Notes: a model not told the origin generated them from the sequence alone. A stretch of DNA of 13,337 bases from Fibrobacterota bacterium (GCA_023436205.1 JAEZKC010000004.1:1-13337); one strand, 5' to 3'; counted from the stretch's first letter, positions 1 to 6,654 are shown. A program made the numbers and translations.

Positions 1-11
1 GTCAAGAATTA

Positions 12-29
12 TTCGCACATTCTTTTAAG
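12..29 (+). repeat. Left terminal inverted repeat of the IS256-like element
   Basis: Reads TTCGCACATTCTTTTAAG. It matches the reverse complement of 1392-1409 at 16 of 18 positions, with the outermost 10 bases identical. Confidence 0.75.
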
Positions 30-103
30 TTAACCTTTAGAATCAGTATTTGTTATCTCCTCTATCTACTTTCTATTCAGTATACCCTTACGATCAATGG
101 TAC

Positions 104-131
104 CGACTCTCTCCCCCGGGGGAGAGAGTCG
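104..131 (-). terminator. Perfect 28-bp palindrome just after the transposase stop
   Basis: The 14-base arm CGACTCTCTCCCCC (104-117) is followed with no spacer by its exact reverse complement (118-131). It lies 6 bases past the transposase stop codon. The minus-strand bases after it are not T-rich, so it is not a textbook intrinsic terminator. It would form a very strong stem in RNA from either direction. It could stop transcription, protect the transcript 3' end, or block read-through into the element from outside. Confidence 0.5.
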
Positions 132-137
132 TAAAAG

Positions 138-1322
138 TTAAGCTGCTATCTCTTCCGTTTCCGCCAACTTCATCAGAAGCTCCATGTTCAGGTACTTTTT
201 TTCACCCCATTTACTGTTTGCCATATGCCTAAGCCTTGCACATGTCAGCATCAAAGCTGAATGGCCATCAGGAAATGAACCGACGACTCTTGTCCTTCGC
301 CGGACTTCCTTGAACAGCCTCTCAAGCGCATTGTTGGTCCTTATTCTTGTCCAATGCTCCCGAGGGTAGTCCATGTATGCCAAAGTCTCATCAATGCCGT
401 TAAGAACGGTTTCCGCAGTTTTAGCGAGTTTTAGTTTCTTCAATTTTCCGACTACATCAGTTGCTTTAGCTTTAGCAGCAGCTTTGTCCTCCTGCGCATG
501 GATCGCTTTGAGCATTGCAGCAACTTCCTTAAGCTTTCCTCTGGGTGTAACGGAAAAGACATTGCGGTAGAAGTGCACAACACAGCGCTGCCATTGTGCA
601 TGCGGAAAGATTTCCCCCAAAGCTTCAACAAGTCCCAGACATTTATCTGAAACAAAGAGCTGAGTTCCATTCAGCCCTCTTTCTTTCAGATGTCGCAGGA
701 AATTAAGCCAACTTTCCTTGTCCTCTTTTGTTCCCTCCGCACAACCAATAACTTCCCGGTATCCATCCTGGTTTACTCCGATAGCTGCCAGTACAGCCAC
801 ATTGTTCACTTCTCCACCCCAGCTGCGCTTAAGCCAGATTCCGTCAAGATACACATACGGGTATTCGTTTGTAAGAGGGCGGTTACGCCATTTTTCAATG
901 TTTTCGTAGGCCTTCTGATTAAGTTCGCTGACTTTACCGGCACTAACCCGGGTTCCCCAAAGTGCTTCGGTGATATCTTCAACTCGCCTGACAGATACAC
1001 CGGCAAGATACATCTCAATCAGCGCTTCTTTGATTGAAGTCTCGCGCCTGCGATAACGTTCAATGATAGCACTTTCAAATGGCATGCGCCGCAATTTAGG
1101 CACCTTTAAAGTTACTTTTCCGGCTGTCGTGACCAGACTCCGTTCATAACTGCCAGCGCGACTATTACGCCGTTCTTTAGTGTGTTCATACTTCTGTGCG
1201 TTACACATGACGTCTGCTTCTGCATCAAGCATTGCATTCAAAGTCTCTTCTATCGTGCCCTTAACAAGTTCACCCAACTGATCTTTTATCACTTGCTCGT
1301 TGATTTGAAGTATCTTCTCCAT
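138..1322 (-). CDS. IS256-family (mutator-type) DDE transposase
   Basis: The product cuts and moves the surrounding element by DDE/RNase H-fold chemistry. I choose the ATG at 1322 (394 aa, MEKILQINEQ...) because GAAGGAGGG lies four bases upstream. An upstream in-frame start at 1364 would add 14 residues but has no such site. The triad typical of the family is visible: Asp160 in YVYLDGIW, Asp226 in LFVSDKCLGL and Glu334 in NNALERLFKEVRRR. The conserved WQRCVVHFYRNV stretch follows the second Asp, and the basic RRRTRVVGSFPDG tail segment is present. Length is normal for IS256 transposases and no frameshift or internal stop is seen, so the enzyme is probably active. The start codon lies 70 bp inside the right inverted repeat. 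Confidence 0.93.
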   Translation of the reverse strand: MEKILQINEQVIKDQLGELVKGTIEETLNAMLDAEADVMCNAQKYEHTKERRNSRAGSYERSLVTTAGKVTLKVPKLRRMPFESAIIERYRRRETSIKEALIEMYLAGVSVRRVEDITEALWGTRVSAGKVSELNQKAYENIEKWRNRPLTNEYPYVYLDGIWLKRSWGGEVNNVAVLAAIGVNQDGYREVIGCAEGTKEDKESWLNFLRHLKERGLNGTQLFVSDKCLGLVEALGEIFPHAQWQRCVVHFYRNVFSVTPRGKLKEVAAMLKAIHAQEDKAAAKAKATDVVGKLKKLKLAKTAETVLNGIDETLAYMDYPREHWTRIRTNNALERLFKEVRRRTRVVGSFPDGHSALMLTCARLRHMANSKWGEKKYLNMELLMKLAETEEIAA

Positions 1323-1391
1323 GAGACCCTCCTTCAGGTTTATGTGGTTTGTTGTGGTAGACAACCAAAATACCTGATTCGGGGGGTCTCG

Positions 1392-1409
1392 CTTTAAAAA
1401 ATGTGCGAA
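1392..1409 (-). repeat. Right terminal inverted repeat of the IS256-like element
   Basis: On the minus strand it reads TTCGCACATTTTTTAAAG, the partner of 12-29. It lies about 70 bases upstream of the transposase start, so the transposase promoter must sit inside or next to this end. Confidence 0.75.
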
Positions 1410-1504
1410 AGATAAATTACGTTATCACTGGAACAGATTCAAAGTATTATGAAGGTTCAAAACCCTTTGTTGAATTGCCTTCTGACTTTGACAAAAACAA
1501 ATAA
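1410..1504 (+). pseudogene. Possible 3' end of a gene interrupted by the IS
   Basis: Directly outside the right IS end an open frame runs about 30 codons to a TAA at 1502-1504. It includes VITGTDSKYYEGS, then PFVELPSDFDKNK, which has the composition of a real soluble protein tail. The next gene starts 22 bases later with its own ribosome binding site, as in an operon. I infer that the IS landed near the 3' end of the first gene of that operon, with the rest lying left of the window. The stretch is short and could be open by chance; I cannot name the product. Confidence 0.4.
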
Positions 1505-1526
1505 AATAGCTGAAGGACAGAATTGA

Positions 1527-1994
1527 ATGAGTCTTCATAAATTAACCAATCTTCTCCTCTCAATCTCTCTCCTCTTTATCACATTTTCCTGTGCACAGGC
1601 TGGATTCGCCTCCCCAGCAAAGTCTCTACAAACTACAGGACCTGATGCAATAACCTGTCATTTTGGAAAATGCTGCAGCACCATGGAACCTGAAGTAACA
1701 GGAGAGCGCAGTGAGGAATCCGTTAAGGAGCTTTTTAAGAATAAGGCGTATTCCAAATTGCGTTACGCTTATAACTCTCGCCTCAGAGAGAATAAGAGTC
1801 TTTACGGCTGCATGCGTGTGAAGTTTACAATAAGCGCTGACGGAAAAATACACTCATGCTCCATAGTGGAAAGTAATCTCAATGATGCAGTCCTGGAGAA
1901 ACAAGCCGTGGAGATCATTTCCGGGCTTGTTGCTGAGCCGGTGGAGGGGGGAGGGGAATCCGTTGTATACTACTCGCTCTATTTTGGTTCTTGA
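1527..1994 (+). CDS. Exported protein with TonB/AgmX-type C-terminal domain
   Basis: This 155-aa protein begins with a clear export signal: MSLHKL followed by a hydrophobic stretch at about residues 9-20. It could be cut after AQA (residue ~25) by signal peptidase I. ITFSC is only a poor lipobox, so a lipoprotein is less likely. Residues ~68-154 match the general pattern of TonB C-terminal/AgmX-PglI-type domains: YNSRLRENKSLYGCMRVKFTI, then DG, a conserved ES and a short YYSLYF end strand. Such domains usually link envelope parts. Here there is no N-terminal TonB anchor followed by a Pro-rich spacer, so classical energy transduction is doubtful. Five cysteines (44, 49, 50, 95, 111) remain in the mature part. 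AAGGA sits nine bases before the ATG. It probably shares a transcript with the gene remnant upstream, so the IS may affect its expression. Confidence 0.7.
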   Translation: MSLHKLTNLLLSISLLFITFSCAQAGFASPAKSLQTTGPDAITCHFGKCCSTMEPEVTGERSEESVKELFKNKAYSKLRYAYNSRLRENKSLYGCMRVKFTISADGKIHSCSIVESNLNDAVLEKQAVEIISGLVAEPVEGGGESVVYYSLYFGS

Positions 1995-2336
1995 TTTTTT
2001 GTATTTTGAAGAATTGCACAGAGGAACCAACCAAAATAAAAGAGTTACAGATCTGAGCATATCAGTTGAGAATTAATCTGCTGGTTTTTCTTCTCGTCGT
2101 TTATGATAGCTTTCATGCGAATCGGCAAATCTACAAATCTTTCATGTATTCTCCTTAAAACCTCTTTATGTTTTACTTGTGTGTCGCTACCAAAATTCTA
2201 TTGCTTTGAACAACTATGGCATAGGATGTGAAGAGTCATAACTACAGAACCGATATAAAATCTGGCCAGTATATTAGTGTTCTTTAGGGGGCAAACTTAG
2301 TATTTACACTAGTACTTGGAGGAAAAGGTTGTAGAT
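1995..2336. other. Intergenic stretch without a visible gene
   Basis: AT-rich spacer between two exported-protein genes. I see no coding frame of note and no clear terminator hairpin. A TATAAA box at about 2254-2259 could be a -10 element for the downstream gene, but it has no good -35 partner at the usual distance, so I do not call a promoter. Confidence 0.4.
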
Positions 2337-2663
2337 ATGAAATTGCCACAAGTAGTTTTAATCAGCTTTTTTCTTTTCTGTTCTGGAGATCTACAGGCTA
2401 AACAGGGGTGTTGCTCTCATCATGGAGGTGTTTGCGGCGATCAGTGTTGTGATGGTACCCCGTTAAGTCCTAAATGTAGAGATGGTGAAAATGAAGACAC
2501 TACTATAGTTGATTCAATTCCGAAAGAAGAGGATACAACCAGCACTAAAGGTGATGAATCGTCCTATTTAGAAAGAAAGCCCAGCGTTTGGTTGAGTATT
2601 GCAATCGTTTCATTGAGTTTCATAAGTACATTATTAATAGTTTCCTATTTGTTGGACCCCTGA
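2337..2663 (+). CDS. Small exported Cys-rich protein with C-terminal membrane anchor
   Basis: The 108-aa product starts with a signal peptide (MKLPQVVLISFFLFCSGDLQA, cut before KQG). The mature N-terminus is Cys/His-rich: GCCSHHGGVCGDQCC, then DGTPLSPKC. Arrangements of the form CCSxHGGVCG...CC(D)GTPLSxxC recur in small secreted bacterial proteins and can accompany nuclease or other domains; their role is unknown to me, though disulfides or metal binding are plausible. An acidic Thr/Ser-rich linker (about residues 50-80) follows, then a C-terminal transmembrane segment (about 83-105, VWLSIAIVSLSFISTLLIVSYLL). The Cys-rich head is thus probably outside the cytoplasm. I use the ATG at 2337; GGAGG lies about 13 bases upstream, a long spacing. 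An in-frame TTG at 2316 would lengthen it by 7 residues but spoil the signal peptide start. Confidence 0.65.
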   Translation: MKLPQVVLISFFLFCSGDLQAKQGCCSHHGGVCGDQCCDGTPLSPKCRDGENEDTTIVDSIPKEEDTTSTKGDESSYLERKPSVWLSIAIVSLSFISTLLIVSYLLDP

Positions 2664-2665
2664 AT

Positions 2666-2824
2666 AGACTGCAATGGCAGGATGCCCCACATTTGTGGTG
2701 GACAAGAACCGATGGAAGCCTGCTCCGCTATACCGTAAAGATTAACAGGGTTGTCAATTCATTTGAAGTGATCGAAGTCTTAAAAACCGGTTCTGGAATC
2801 GGAGCATGTTGGAGAAGACTTTGA
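2666..2824 (+). pseudogene. Possible orphan C-terminal coding fragment
   Basis: After the preceding stop codon another frame stays open for about 52 codons to a TGA at 2822-2824. It reads WQDAPHLWWTRTDGSLLRY, then a segment ending VLKTGSGIGACWRRL. The peptide has protein-like composition but no usable start of its own: its only upstream start lies inside the neighbouring gene in another frame. It may be the tail of a lost gene. I do not recognise it, and chance is a real alternative. Confidence 0.2.
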
Positions 2825-2825
2825 T

Positions 2826-2880
2826 CAATCCGGAATTTGCAATGGACGATGAGCGATGATCGAATTTGGAATTTAGGAGA
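2826..2880 (+). repeat. Dispersed repeat, ATCCGGAATTTGC type, copy 1
   Basis: This segment recurs with few changes at 6932-6980: ATCCGGAATTTGC, then ATGGAC, GAGCGATGATCGAATTTGG. It stands just left of the direct repeat at 2955, whereas the second copy stands right of the other direct repeat. The blocks have therefore been shuffled rather than duplicated as one piece. Confidence 0.7.
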
Positions 2881-2962
2881 ATGCCACGGTCCGGTAGTTC
2901 ATAATTCGCATATCGCCCATCGTAGATCGCAGATCGATTTTTCCCCTAATCGGAATTCAACA

Positions 2963-3011
2963 GGATTATCCTTCGACTCCGGCGGACCTACGCTCAGGAT
3001 GAGCGGAGCGG
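2963..3011 (+). repeat. 49-bp dispersed repeat, copy 1
   Basis: Reads GGATTATCCTTCGACTCC, then GGCGGACCTACGCTCAGG and ATGAGCGGAGCGG. Nine copies occur in the window. Each holds a small hairpin CGCTC-AGGAT-GAGCG and an outer ATCCT/AGGAT pair. Confidence 0.85.
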
Positions 3012-3066
3012 GGGCATTCCTTATCCGAAGATTCACATTTCGCAAAATGATCATCGTAGACTAATG

Positions 3067-3217
3067 AGAAACCGCCCCTTCAGGGCGCCGGAAAAATCTT
3101 TTTGTTCTTTTCCCCAGGGCGACGCGGTAGACCCACCTTCGCATTTCGGTGGACCTCAATGCTGTGGTGGATCACCGCTCTGCCCTGGGCTAGTATGGGA
3201 TTGCCCCTTCAGGGCGG
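3067..3217 (+). repeat. Element with CCCCTTCAGGGC ends, copy 1
   Basis: It begins with ACCGCCCCTTCAGGGC and ends with TTGCCCCTTCAGGGCGG. Inside are CCCAGGGC, a GC-rich centre and GCCCTGGGCTAGTAT, so nested short inverted repeats can pair. The same architecture occurs at 6711-6859 and, inverted and shorter, at 3318-3420. Confidence 0.7.
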
Positions 3218-3317
3218 CACTCTTTGAAGTCGATAGAGTCGTGGCATTGGCTGGGCATCAATGATCTGTTTGCTTTACGACTAAATAAATTCGCTTCCGT
3301 TTCAAAACAGATGCAGC

Positions 3318-3420
3318 GCTGAAGGCGCGGTGTTATACTAGCCCAGGGTGGAGCCGGTCCTCCAGCGCAACCCTGGGTTAAAGAACCAACACATATTTTT
3401 CCCTAGCCCTGAAGGGGCGG
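3318..3420 (-). repeat. Element with CCCCTTCAGGGC ends, inverted diverged copy
   Basis: On the minus strand it reads ACCGCCCCTTCAGGGCTA, an AAAAAT-rich joint, AACCCAGGG, a GC-rich centre, CCCTGGGCTAGTAT, then CGCCTTCAGCGC. The order of blocks is that of 3067-3217 but the centre is shorter and the end motif has changed. Together the two copies form a large interrupted inverted repeat. Confidence 0.6.
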
Positions 3421-3463
3421 TATAATATTTGGGTTGACAAGTTTATAAATAAGAGTAAGAATC

Positions 3464-3481
3464 CGGTGCTAAGAAGCACCG
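3464..3481 (+). repeat. 18-bp hairpin, copy 1
   Basis: CGGTGCT-AAGA-AGCACCG: a perfect 7-bp stem with a 4-base loop. Confidence 0.8.
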
Positions 3482-3571
3482 TTCTTAAAAACAATTGGGA
3501 CCTTCTGCCCCAAACCCCGAGTTCCTTTCTTTCCAGGGCCAAAAAGAGAGCAAAATTATATAGAAATAAAC

Positions 3572-3587
3572 AGCGCTTCTTAGCGTT
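3572..3587 (+). repeat. 18-bp hairpin family, diverged copy 2
   Basis: AGCGCT-TCTT-AGCGTT: same loop, with a 6-bp stem that contains one G-T pair. Confidence 0.6.
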
Positions 3588-4199
3588 GGATACCTTACTC
3601 TCAAGGAATGGAATAACAACTAGGCAAAAACGCCCTGGGAGCCCCACACTGGCTATCTATTCAAGATTTTCGCCGAAGATCCCGATGGAAATCGGGACGC
3701 AAATTTTTGAATCCGCCAGTGAATCGGGGCGGATCCGTCAATCGTAAGTGCTACCGGGGAGCTGACTTCGTTGCGCTCCTTGCGGGGATTGGTTCCTTTG
3801 ATCCGGGGGGTGAGAATCGGTAGTGTGTCAATTTTATCCAAAGCTTTTTCTAGCGTAGAGAGAGTGTTTTTACTGAAAATGATTTTGACTGGTGATTTTA
3901 GGTTAACGTTCTAAAATGATCTTACAAAAGAGCAGAAACCGCTTCGATTCTAAACCCCACGTCAATGAATACGTTCTCGGTAGATTCGCACGGCAGTTAG
4001 AATCCGCAGAGAAATGATTTGATAGGGGTATCCGCCCCAGTCACTGGCGATTCGCGGTTTTGGCGGTCTTCCTCCGGGCCGTCGATGTCCGCGAGATACG
4101 GCCCTATCCCCGCCAAAATCGCGAATATTGAAGCCAGTGTGGGGCTCTCGAGGCGTTCTTTGCATAATTTGTCACTCTGTTCCTTGAGAGTATAGTATC

Positions 4200-4217
4200 C
4201 AGTGCTAAGAAGCACTG
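4200..4217 (+). repeat. 18-bp hairpin, copy 3
   Basis: CAGTGCT-AAGA-AGCACTG: a perfect 7-bp stem in which the second base pair is A-T instead of the G-C of copy 1. Confidence 0.8.
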
Positions 4218-4285
4218 TTGATTGTTCATAAATCTTTGCTCTCTCTTTGGCCTGGAAAGTAAGGGTAAAGTTATACAATTATCTA

Positions 4286-4303
4286 CGGTGCTTCTTAGCA
4301 CCG
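4286..4303 (+). repeat. 18-bp hairpin, copy 4
   Basis: CGGTGCT-TCTT-AGCACCG: the reverse complement of copy 1, with a perfect stem. Confidence 0.8.
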
Positions 4304-4378
4304 GATACCTTACCCTTAAGGAATGGAATGACAACAGGGTCGGGGTTCGGGGCAGACAGCCCTGATTGTTTTAGAGAA

Positions 4379-4396
4379 CAGTGCTTCTTAGCACTG
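4379..4396 (+). repeat. 18-bp hairpin, copy 5
   Basis: CAGTGCT-TCTT-AGCACTG: the reverse complement of copy 3. By position in the inverted repeat it is the partner of copy 1, yet it differs from it by a paired change in the stem. Confidence 0.8.
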
Positions 4397-4506
4397 GATT
4401 CTTATTCCGGGTTGACTCGTGATCACTATACTCCTATGCCTATCTTCGACTAATCCCGATGCGGGGGATGACAGCGGTGACCTATGAGGCGTCTTCGCCG
4501 TTGGCA

Positions 4507-4555
4507 GGATTATCCTTCGACTCCGGCGGACCTACGCTCAGGATGAGCGGAGCGG
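4507..4555 (+). repeat. 49-bp dispersed repeat, copy 2
   Basis: Identical in layout to the copy at 2963. It stands alone about 110 bases upstream of the ATPase start and ends with GGAGCGGCAGGGCATC, an ending also found after the copy at 7288. Confidence 0.85.
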
Positions 4556-4663
4556 CAGGGCATCGTAATAGAACAGGTTCACTATGATCTGGACCGAAAG
4601 TAATTTTAAACTCATGCGTAATCTCAATTAAAAAGGTCTTCCCACTGATTTAACGAGTGAAAA

Positions 4664-5911
4664 ATGATAATCAAAAAGGTTTCACTACAAAATTACCGGG
4701 GCTTTCACTCCCTTGAACTGGAACTGAACAGCCAGTTGAATGTGATCGCCGGGGTGAACGGGGCTGGAAAATCCAGCCTGTTGGACTGTATTTCTGGCTT
4801 GCTGACAAAATTTGTAGGTGAGTTGACCGGGGAAAAAAACCTCAAAGGTTCCTTTTCCGATGCAGACATCAAAAATGGAGAAAACCTTACTTCCAACTCT
4901 ATCGAAGTCGCCTCTTCGGGTATTGATGCCGCCTGGACCATACATCTGAAGAAATCTGGAAAAAAAGCACGCCCGTCAGCAAGCTTTGAAAATCTTACGG
5001 TGCTGGCCGAACATTTTCAGAGTGACTTGGAGACAGGCAAAGAAGCCTCCATACCAGTTCTTGTCTATTATGGGGTAAACAGATCGGTGAATGGGGTCTC
5101 TCTTGAGCGTAAAAAGAGCTCATCTGTTCAGGATCAGTTTTCAATTTATGATCAGGCTCTTTTAGGAAGTCACAGCGATTTCAGACAGTTTTTCGAATGG
5201 TTCAGGGATCGTGAGGATTTTGAAAACGAACGGATCAGGGATAATCGCTCATTCACAGATCTGCAACTGGACCTCGTACGGTCGGCCATAGAAAAGTTCA
5301 CGGGGTTCACCCATCTGAAAGTCCGTCGTGAAACGCTTCGCCTTGAACTTAAAAAAGGCACGGAAATTTTAGACGTCCGGCAACTTTCAGAAGGAGAAAA
5401 GTGCTTTCTGGCTTTAGTTGGCGATATTGCCCGGAGGTTGGCGATTGCCAATCCGGGAAGTGAAAAATCTCTCGAAGGAGAAGGGGTTATTCTGATAGAT
5501 GAGATAGATCTGCATCTGCATCCGACCTGGCAGAGAATCGTCATTCCGAAGCTCGTTGAGGTGTTTCCCAACTGCCAGTTCATAGTGACTACCCATTCCC
5601 CTGTGGTCATCAGTCATGTACCTCCTAAAAACCTTTTTGTGTTGTTCAGGGATGAAAATGAAACTCAAGTTTTGAGGCCTGAGGAGAGTTACGGAAGAAC
5701 TGCTGATCGAATTCTGGAAGATTTGATGGATGTGCCTGCGCGTCCTCCTGAAGTGGAAAAAAGCATAGAGTTGCTCTTTGAGAGTATAGAACGCAATTCT
5801 CTGGAGAACGCAAAGCAGCAGTTGAGTAACCTCAGAGAAAAGATCGATAATGATCCGGTACTGTTGAAAGCCGAGATGCTGATTAGAAGCAAAGAGTTTT
5901 CCAAAAGATGA
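4664..5911 (+). CDS. ptuA: Septu-type ATPase (PtuA-like, SMC/RecF-like AAA)
   Basis: This 415-aa cytoplasmic ATPase has the layout of PtuA/OLD-like ABC-class ATPases. Visible motifs are the start MIIKKVSLQNYRGF, Walker A GVNGAGKS (residues 30-37), the middle insert, the ABC signature LSEGEK (241-246), Walker B VILIDE (275-280) followed by IDLHLHP, and the H-loop TTHSP with His311. No TOPRIM nuclease domain follows, which argues against OLD itself and agrees with a separate nuclease partner. In Septu systems PtuA assembles with the HNH protein PtuB and controls its nuclease during phage infection. Here the stop codon overlaps the start of an HNH gene by four bases (ATGA), so the two are translationally coupled. 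The ATG at 4664 has only a weak GA-rich site (GAGTGAAA) before it. No reverse transcriptase gene is near, so this looks like stand-alone Septu rather than the Ec78-type retron that uses the same pair. The function is by homology of motifs and gene order. Confidence 0.85.
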   Translation: MIIKKVSLQNYRGFHSLELELNSQLNVIAGVNGAGKSSLLDCISGLLTKFVGELTGEKNLKGSFSDADIKNGENLTSNSIEVASSGIDAAWTIHLKKSGKKARPSASFENLTVLAEHFQSDLETGKEASIPVLVYYGVNRSVNGVSLERKKSSSVQDQFSIYDQALLGSHSDFRQFFEWFRDREDFENERIRDNRSFTDLQLDLVRSAIEKFTGFTHLKVRRETLRLELKKGTEILDVRQLSEGEKCFLALVGDIARRLAIANPGSEKSLEGEGVILIDEIDLHLHPTWQRIVIPKLVEVFPNCQFIVTTHSPVVISHVPPKNLFVLFRDENETQVLRPEESYGRTADRILEDLMDVPARPPEVEKSIELLFESIERNSLENAKQQLSNLREKIDNDPVLLKAEMLIRSKEFSKR

Positions 5912-6543
5912 AACAGATTCGCAAAAAGCAGCCCCTGGAAGAGTTCAGCAGGTGGCCACGACAAAACCCCGGAGCAAACTGGGACGAATTCTCCCTTCCG
6001 GAAAATCGCAGAACTAAAGATATTTTGGCAGCACAATTACACACGGAACAGGGTAATATCTGCTATTATTGTGAGCAGCGCATCAGCCAAGGCAAAAACT
6101 CTCACATTGAACATTTCAGACCAAGAGGGCGATTCCCGGGATTGATTTTTGATTACAAGAACCTGTTCGCTTCCTGTAACGGTAACGTTTCAAATCCAAA
6201 GCAGAATTTTTGCGGCAGGAAAAAAAGGGGGCACTACAGAGACGATCTTGTTAGTCCTCTATTGTCTGAATGTGAGTCCCGGTTCATTTACACCGCATAC
6301 GGACAGATCCTCCCACGAGATGAACACGATGCAGCTGCAAAAGAGACAATCGAAATACTGGGGCTCAACAGCAGAAAGCTTCAGGAACTAAGAAGAATAG
6401 TGCATACTACAGTTTCAGCAATTAAAGACAGTACGCCTGAATTATTTGCTGCTTACATAAAAAGTGAACTTGGAACTGATGACAGAAGAAATTTCTGTCA
6501 ATTCTGGACTGCTGTAAAGTATTATTCGGAGGTAGTTCCTTAG
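5908..6543 (+). CDS. ptuB: Septu-type HNH endonuclease (PtuB-like)
   Basis: This 211-aa protein is a predicted HNH nuclease and effector of the pair. CYYC (Cys52, Cys55) and the later Cys90 and Cys102 can bind a structural zinc. IEHFRP holds the catalytic-type His69, and FDYKNLFASCNG supplies Asn85. This layout is that of the HNH family found with PtuA-type ATPases and in retron systems. The start overlaps the ATPase stop (ATGA at 5908-5911). The C-terminal ~90 residues are helical and probably contact the ATPase. All key residues are present, so it should be functional. No hairpin terminator is visible after the stop; the right 263-bp direct repeat begins 55 bases downstream. Confidence 0.85.
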   Translation: MKQIRKKQPLEEFSRWPRQNPGANWDEFSLPENRRTKDILAAQLHTEQGNICYYCEQRISQGKNSHIEHFRPRGRFPGLIFDYKNLFASCNGNVSNPKQNFCGRKKRGHYRDDLVSPLLSECESRFIYTAYGQILPRDEHDAAAKETIEILGLNSRKLQELRRIVHTTVSAIKDSTPELFAAYIKSELGTDDRRNFCQFWTAVKYYSEVVP

Positions 6544-6605
6544 GTCGCTACGAATTCTCTTACTTTATCTCCTATGTTTCCCCCCTCATTCGGAGCCATT
6601 CAACA

Positions 6606-6654
6606 GGATTATCCTTCGACTCCGGCGGACCTACGCTCAGGATGAGCGGAGCGG
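6606..6654 (+). repeat. 49-bp dispersed repeat, copy 3
   Basis: Same sequence as the copy at 2963, being part of the direct repeat. Confidence 0.85.

Larger units (their letters stand above)
12..1409 (-). mobile_element. IS256-family insertion sequence, apparently complete
   Basis: A ~1.4 kb element carries one complete transposase gene on the minus strand between imperfect terminal inverted repeats. The outer bases of both ends read TTCGCACATT inward, and 16 of the first 18 positions match (12-29 against the reverse complement of 1392-1409). Size, single ORF and terminal repeats fit the IS256 (mutator-type) family. I could not find an 8-9 bp target duplication: the bases outside the left end (4-11) and right end (1410-1417) differ. 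The true ends may therefore be a few bases off, or the flanks have recombined. The right end abuts the apparent 3' remnant of a broken gene. Confidence 0.85.
2955..3217 (+). repeat. ~263-bp direct repeat, left copy (flanks Septu cassette)
   Basis: From ATTCAACAGG to CAGGGCGG this block is nearly identical to 6598-6859, with a handful of substitutions and about one indel near GACGCGG. It contains one copy of the 49-bp dispersed repeat, an AT-rich joint, and one complete element with CCCCTTCAGGGC at both ends. No ORF in it looks real. The two copies lie 3.6 kb apart in the same orientation around the ATPase-HNH pair. Confidence 0.85.
3434..3755 (+). repeat. Left arm of a large imperfect inverted repeat
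   Basis: This arm is matched on the minus strand by about 4430-4020. Shared landmarks in the same order are AAGAATCC plus an 18-bp hairpin, TCTGCCCC-AACCCCGA, CCAGGCCAAA-GAGAGCAAA, a second hairpin, GGATAC plus ACTCTCAAGGAA, GAGCCCCACACTGGCT, then CGCCAGTGA and GGGGCGGAT. The arms differ by substitutions and indels, and the right arm has one extra hairpin block. Apparent ORFs in it are by-products of the repeat. Confidence 0.65.
4020..4430 (-). repeat. Right arm of the large imperfect inverted repeat
   Basis: Inverted partner of 3434-3755, with an additional middle block (about 4250-4340) that carries its own hairpin and repeats the GGATACCTTAC-CTTAAGGAATGGAAT segment of the left arm. The spacer between the arms (3756-4019) shows no gene. 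It lies 230 bases upstream of the Septu-like ATPase gene. Confidence 0.65.

Noticed and set aside
1..1417. Target-site duplication of the IS
   Set aside because: The 8-9 bases outside the two ends differ (AAGAATTA against AGATAAAT), so none can be claimed.
3997..4278. Minus-strand frame with ESPTLASIFAILAGIGPYLADI, superficially protein-like
   Set aside because: It lies wholly in the right arm of the inverted repeat. The left arm gives a related frame (3466-3747) only because the DNA is similar; neither has a ribosome binding site and indels break the match.
3420..6543. Retron reading: structured repeats followed by a PtuA/PtuB-like pair
   Set aside because: Ec78-type retrons need a reverse transcriptase gene; no frame in the window encodes one, and the inverted repeat is of diverged repeat type rather than msr/msd layout.
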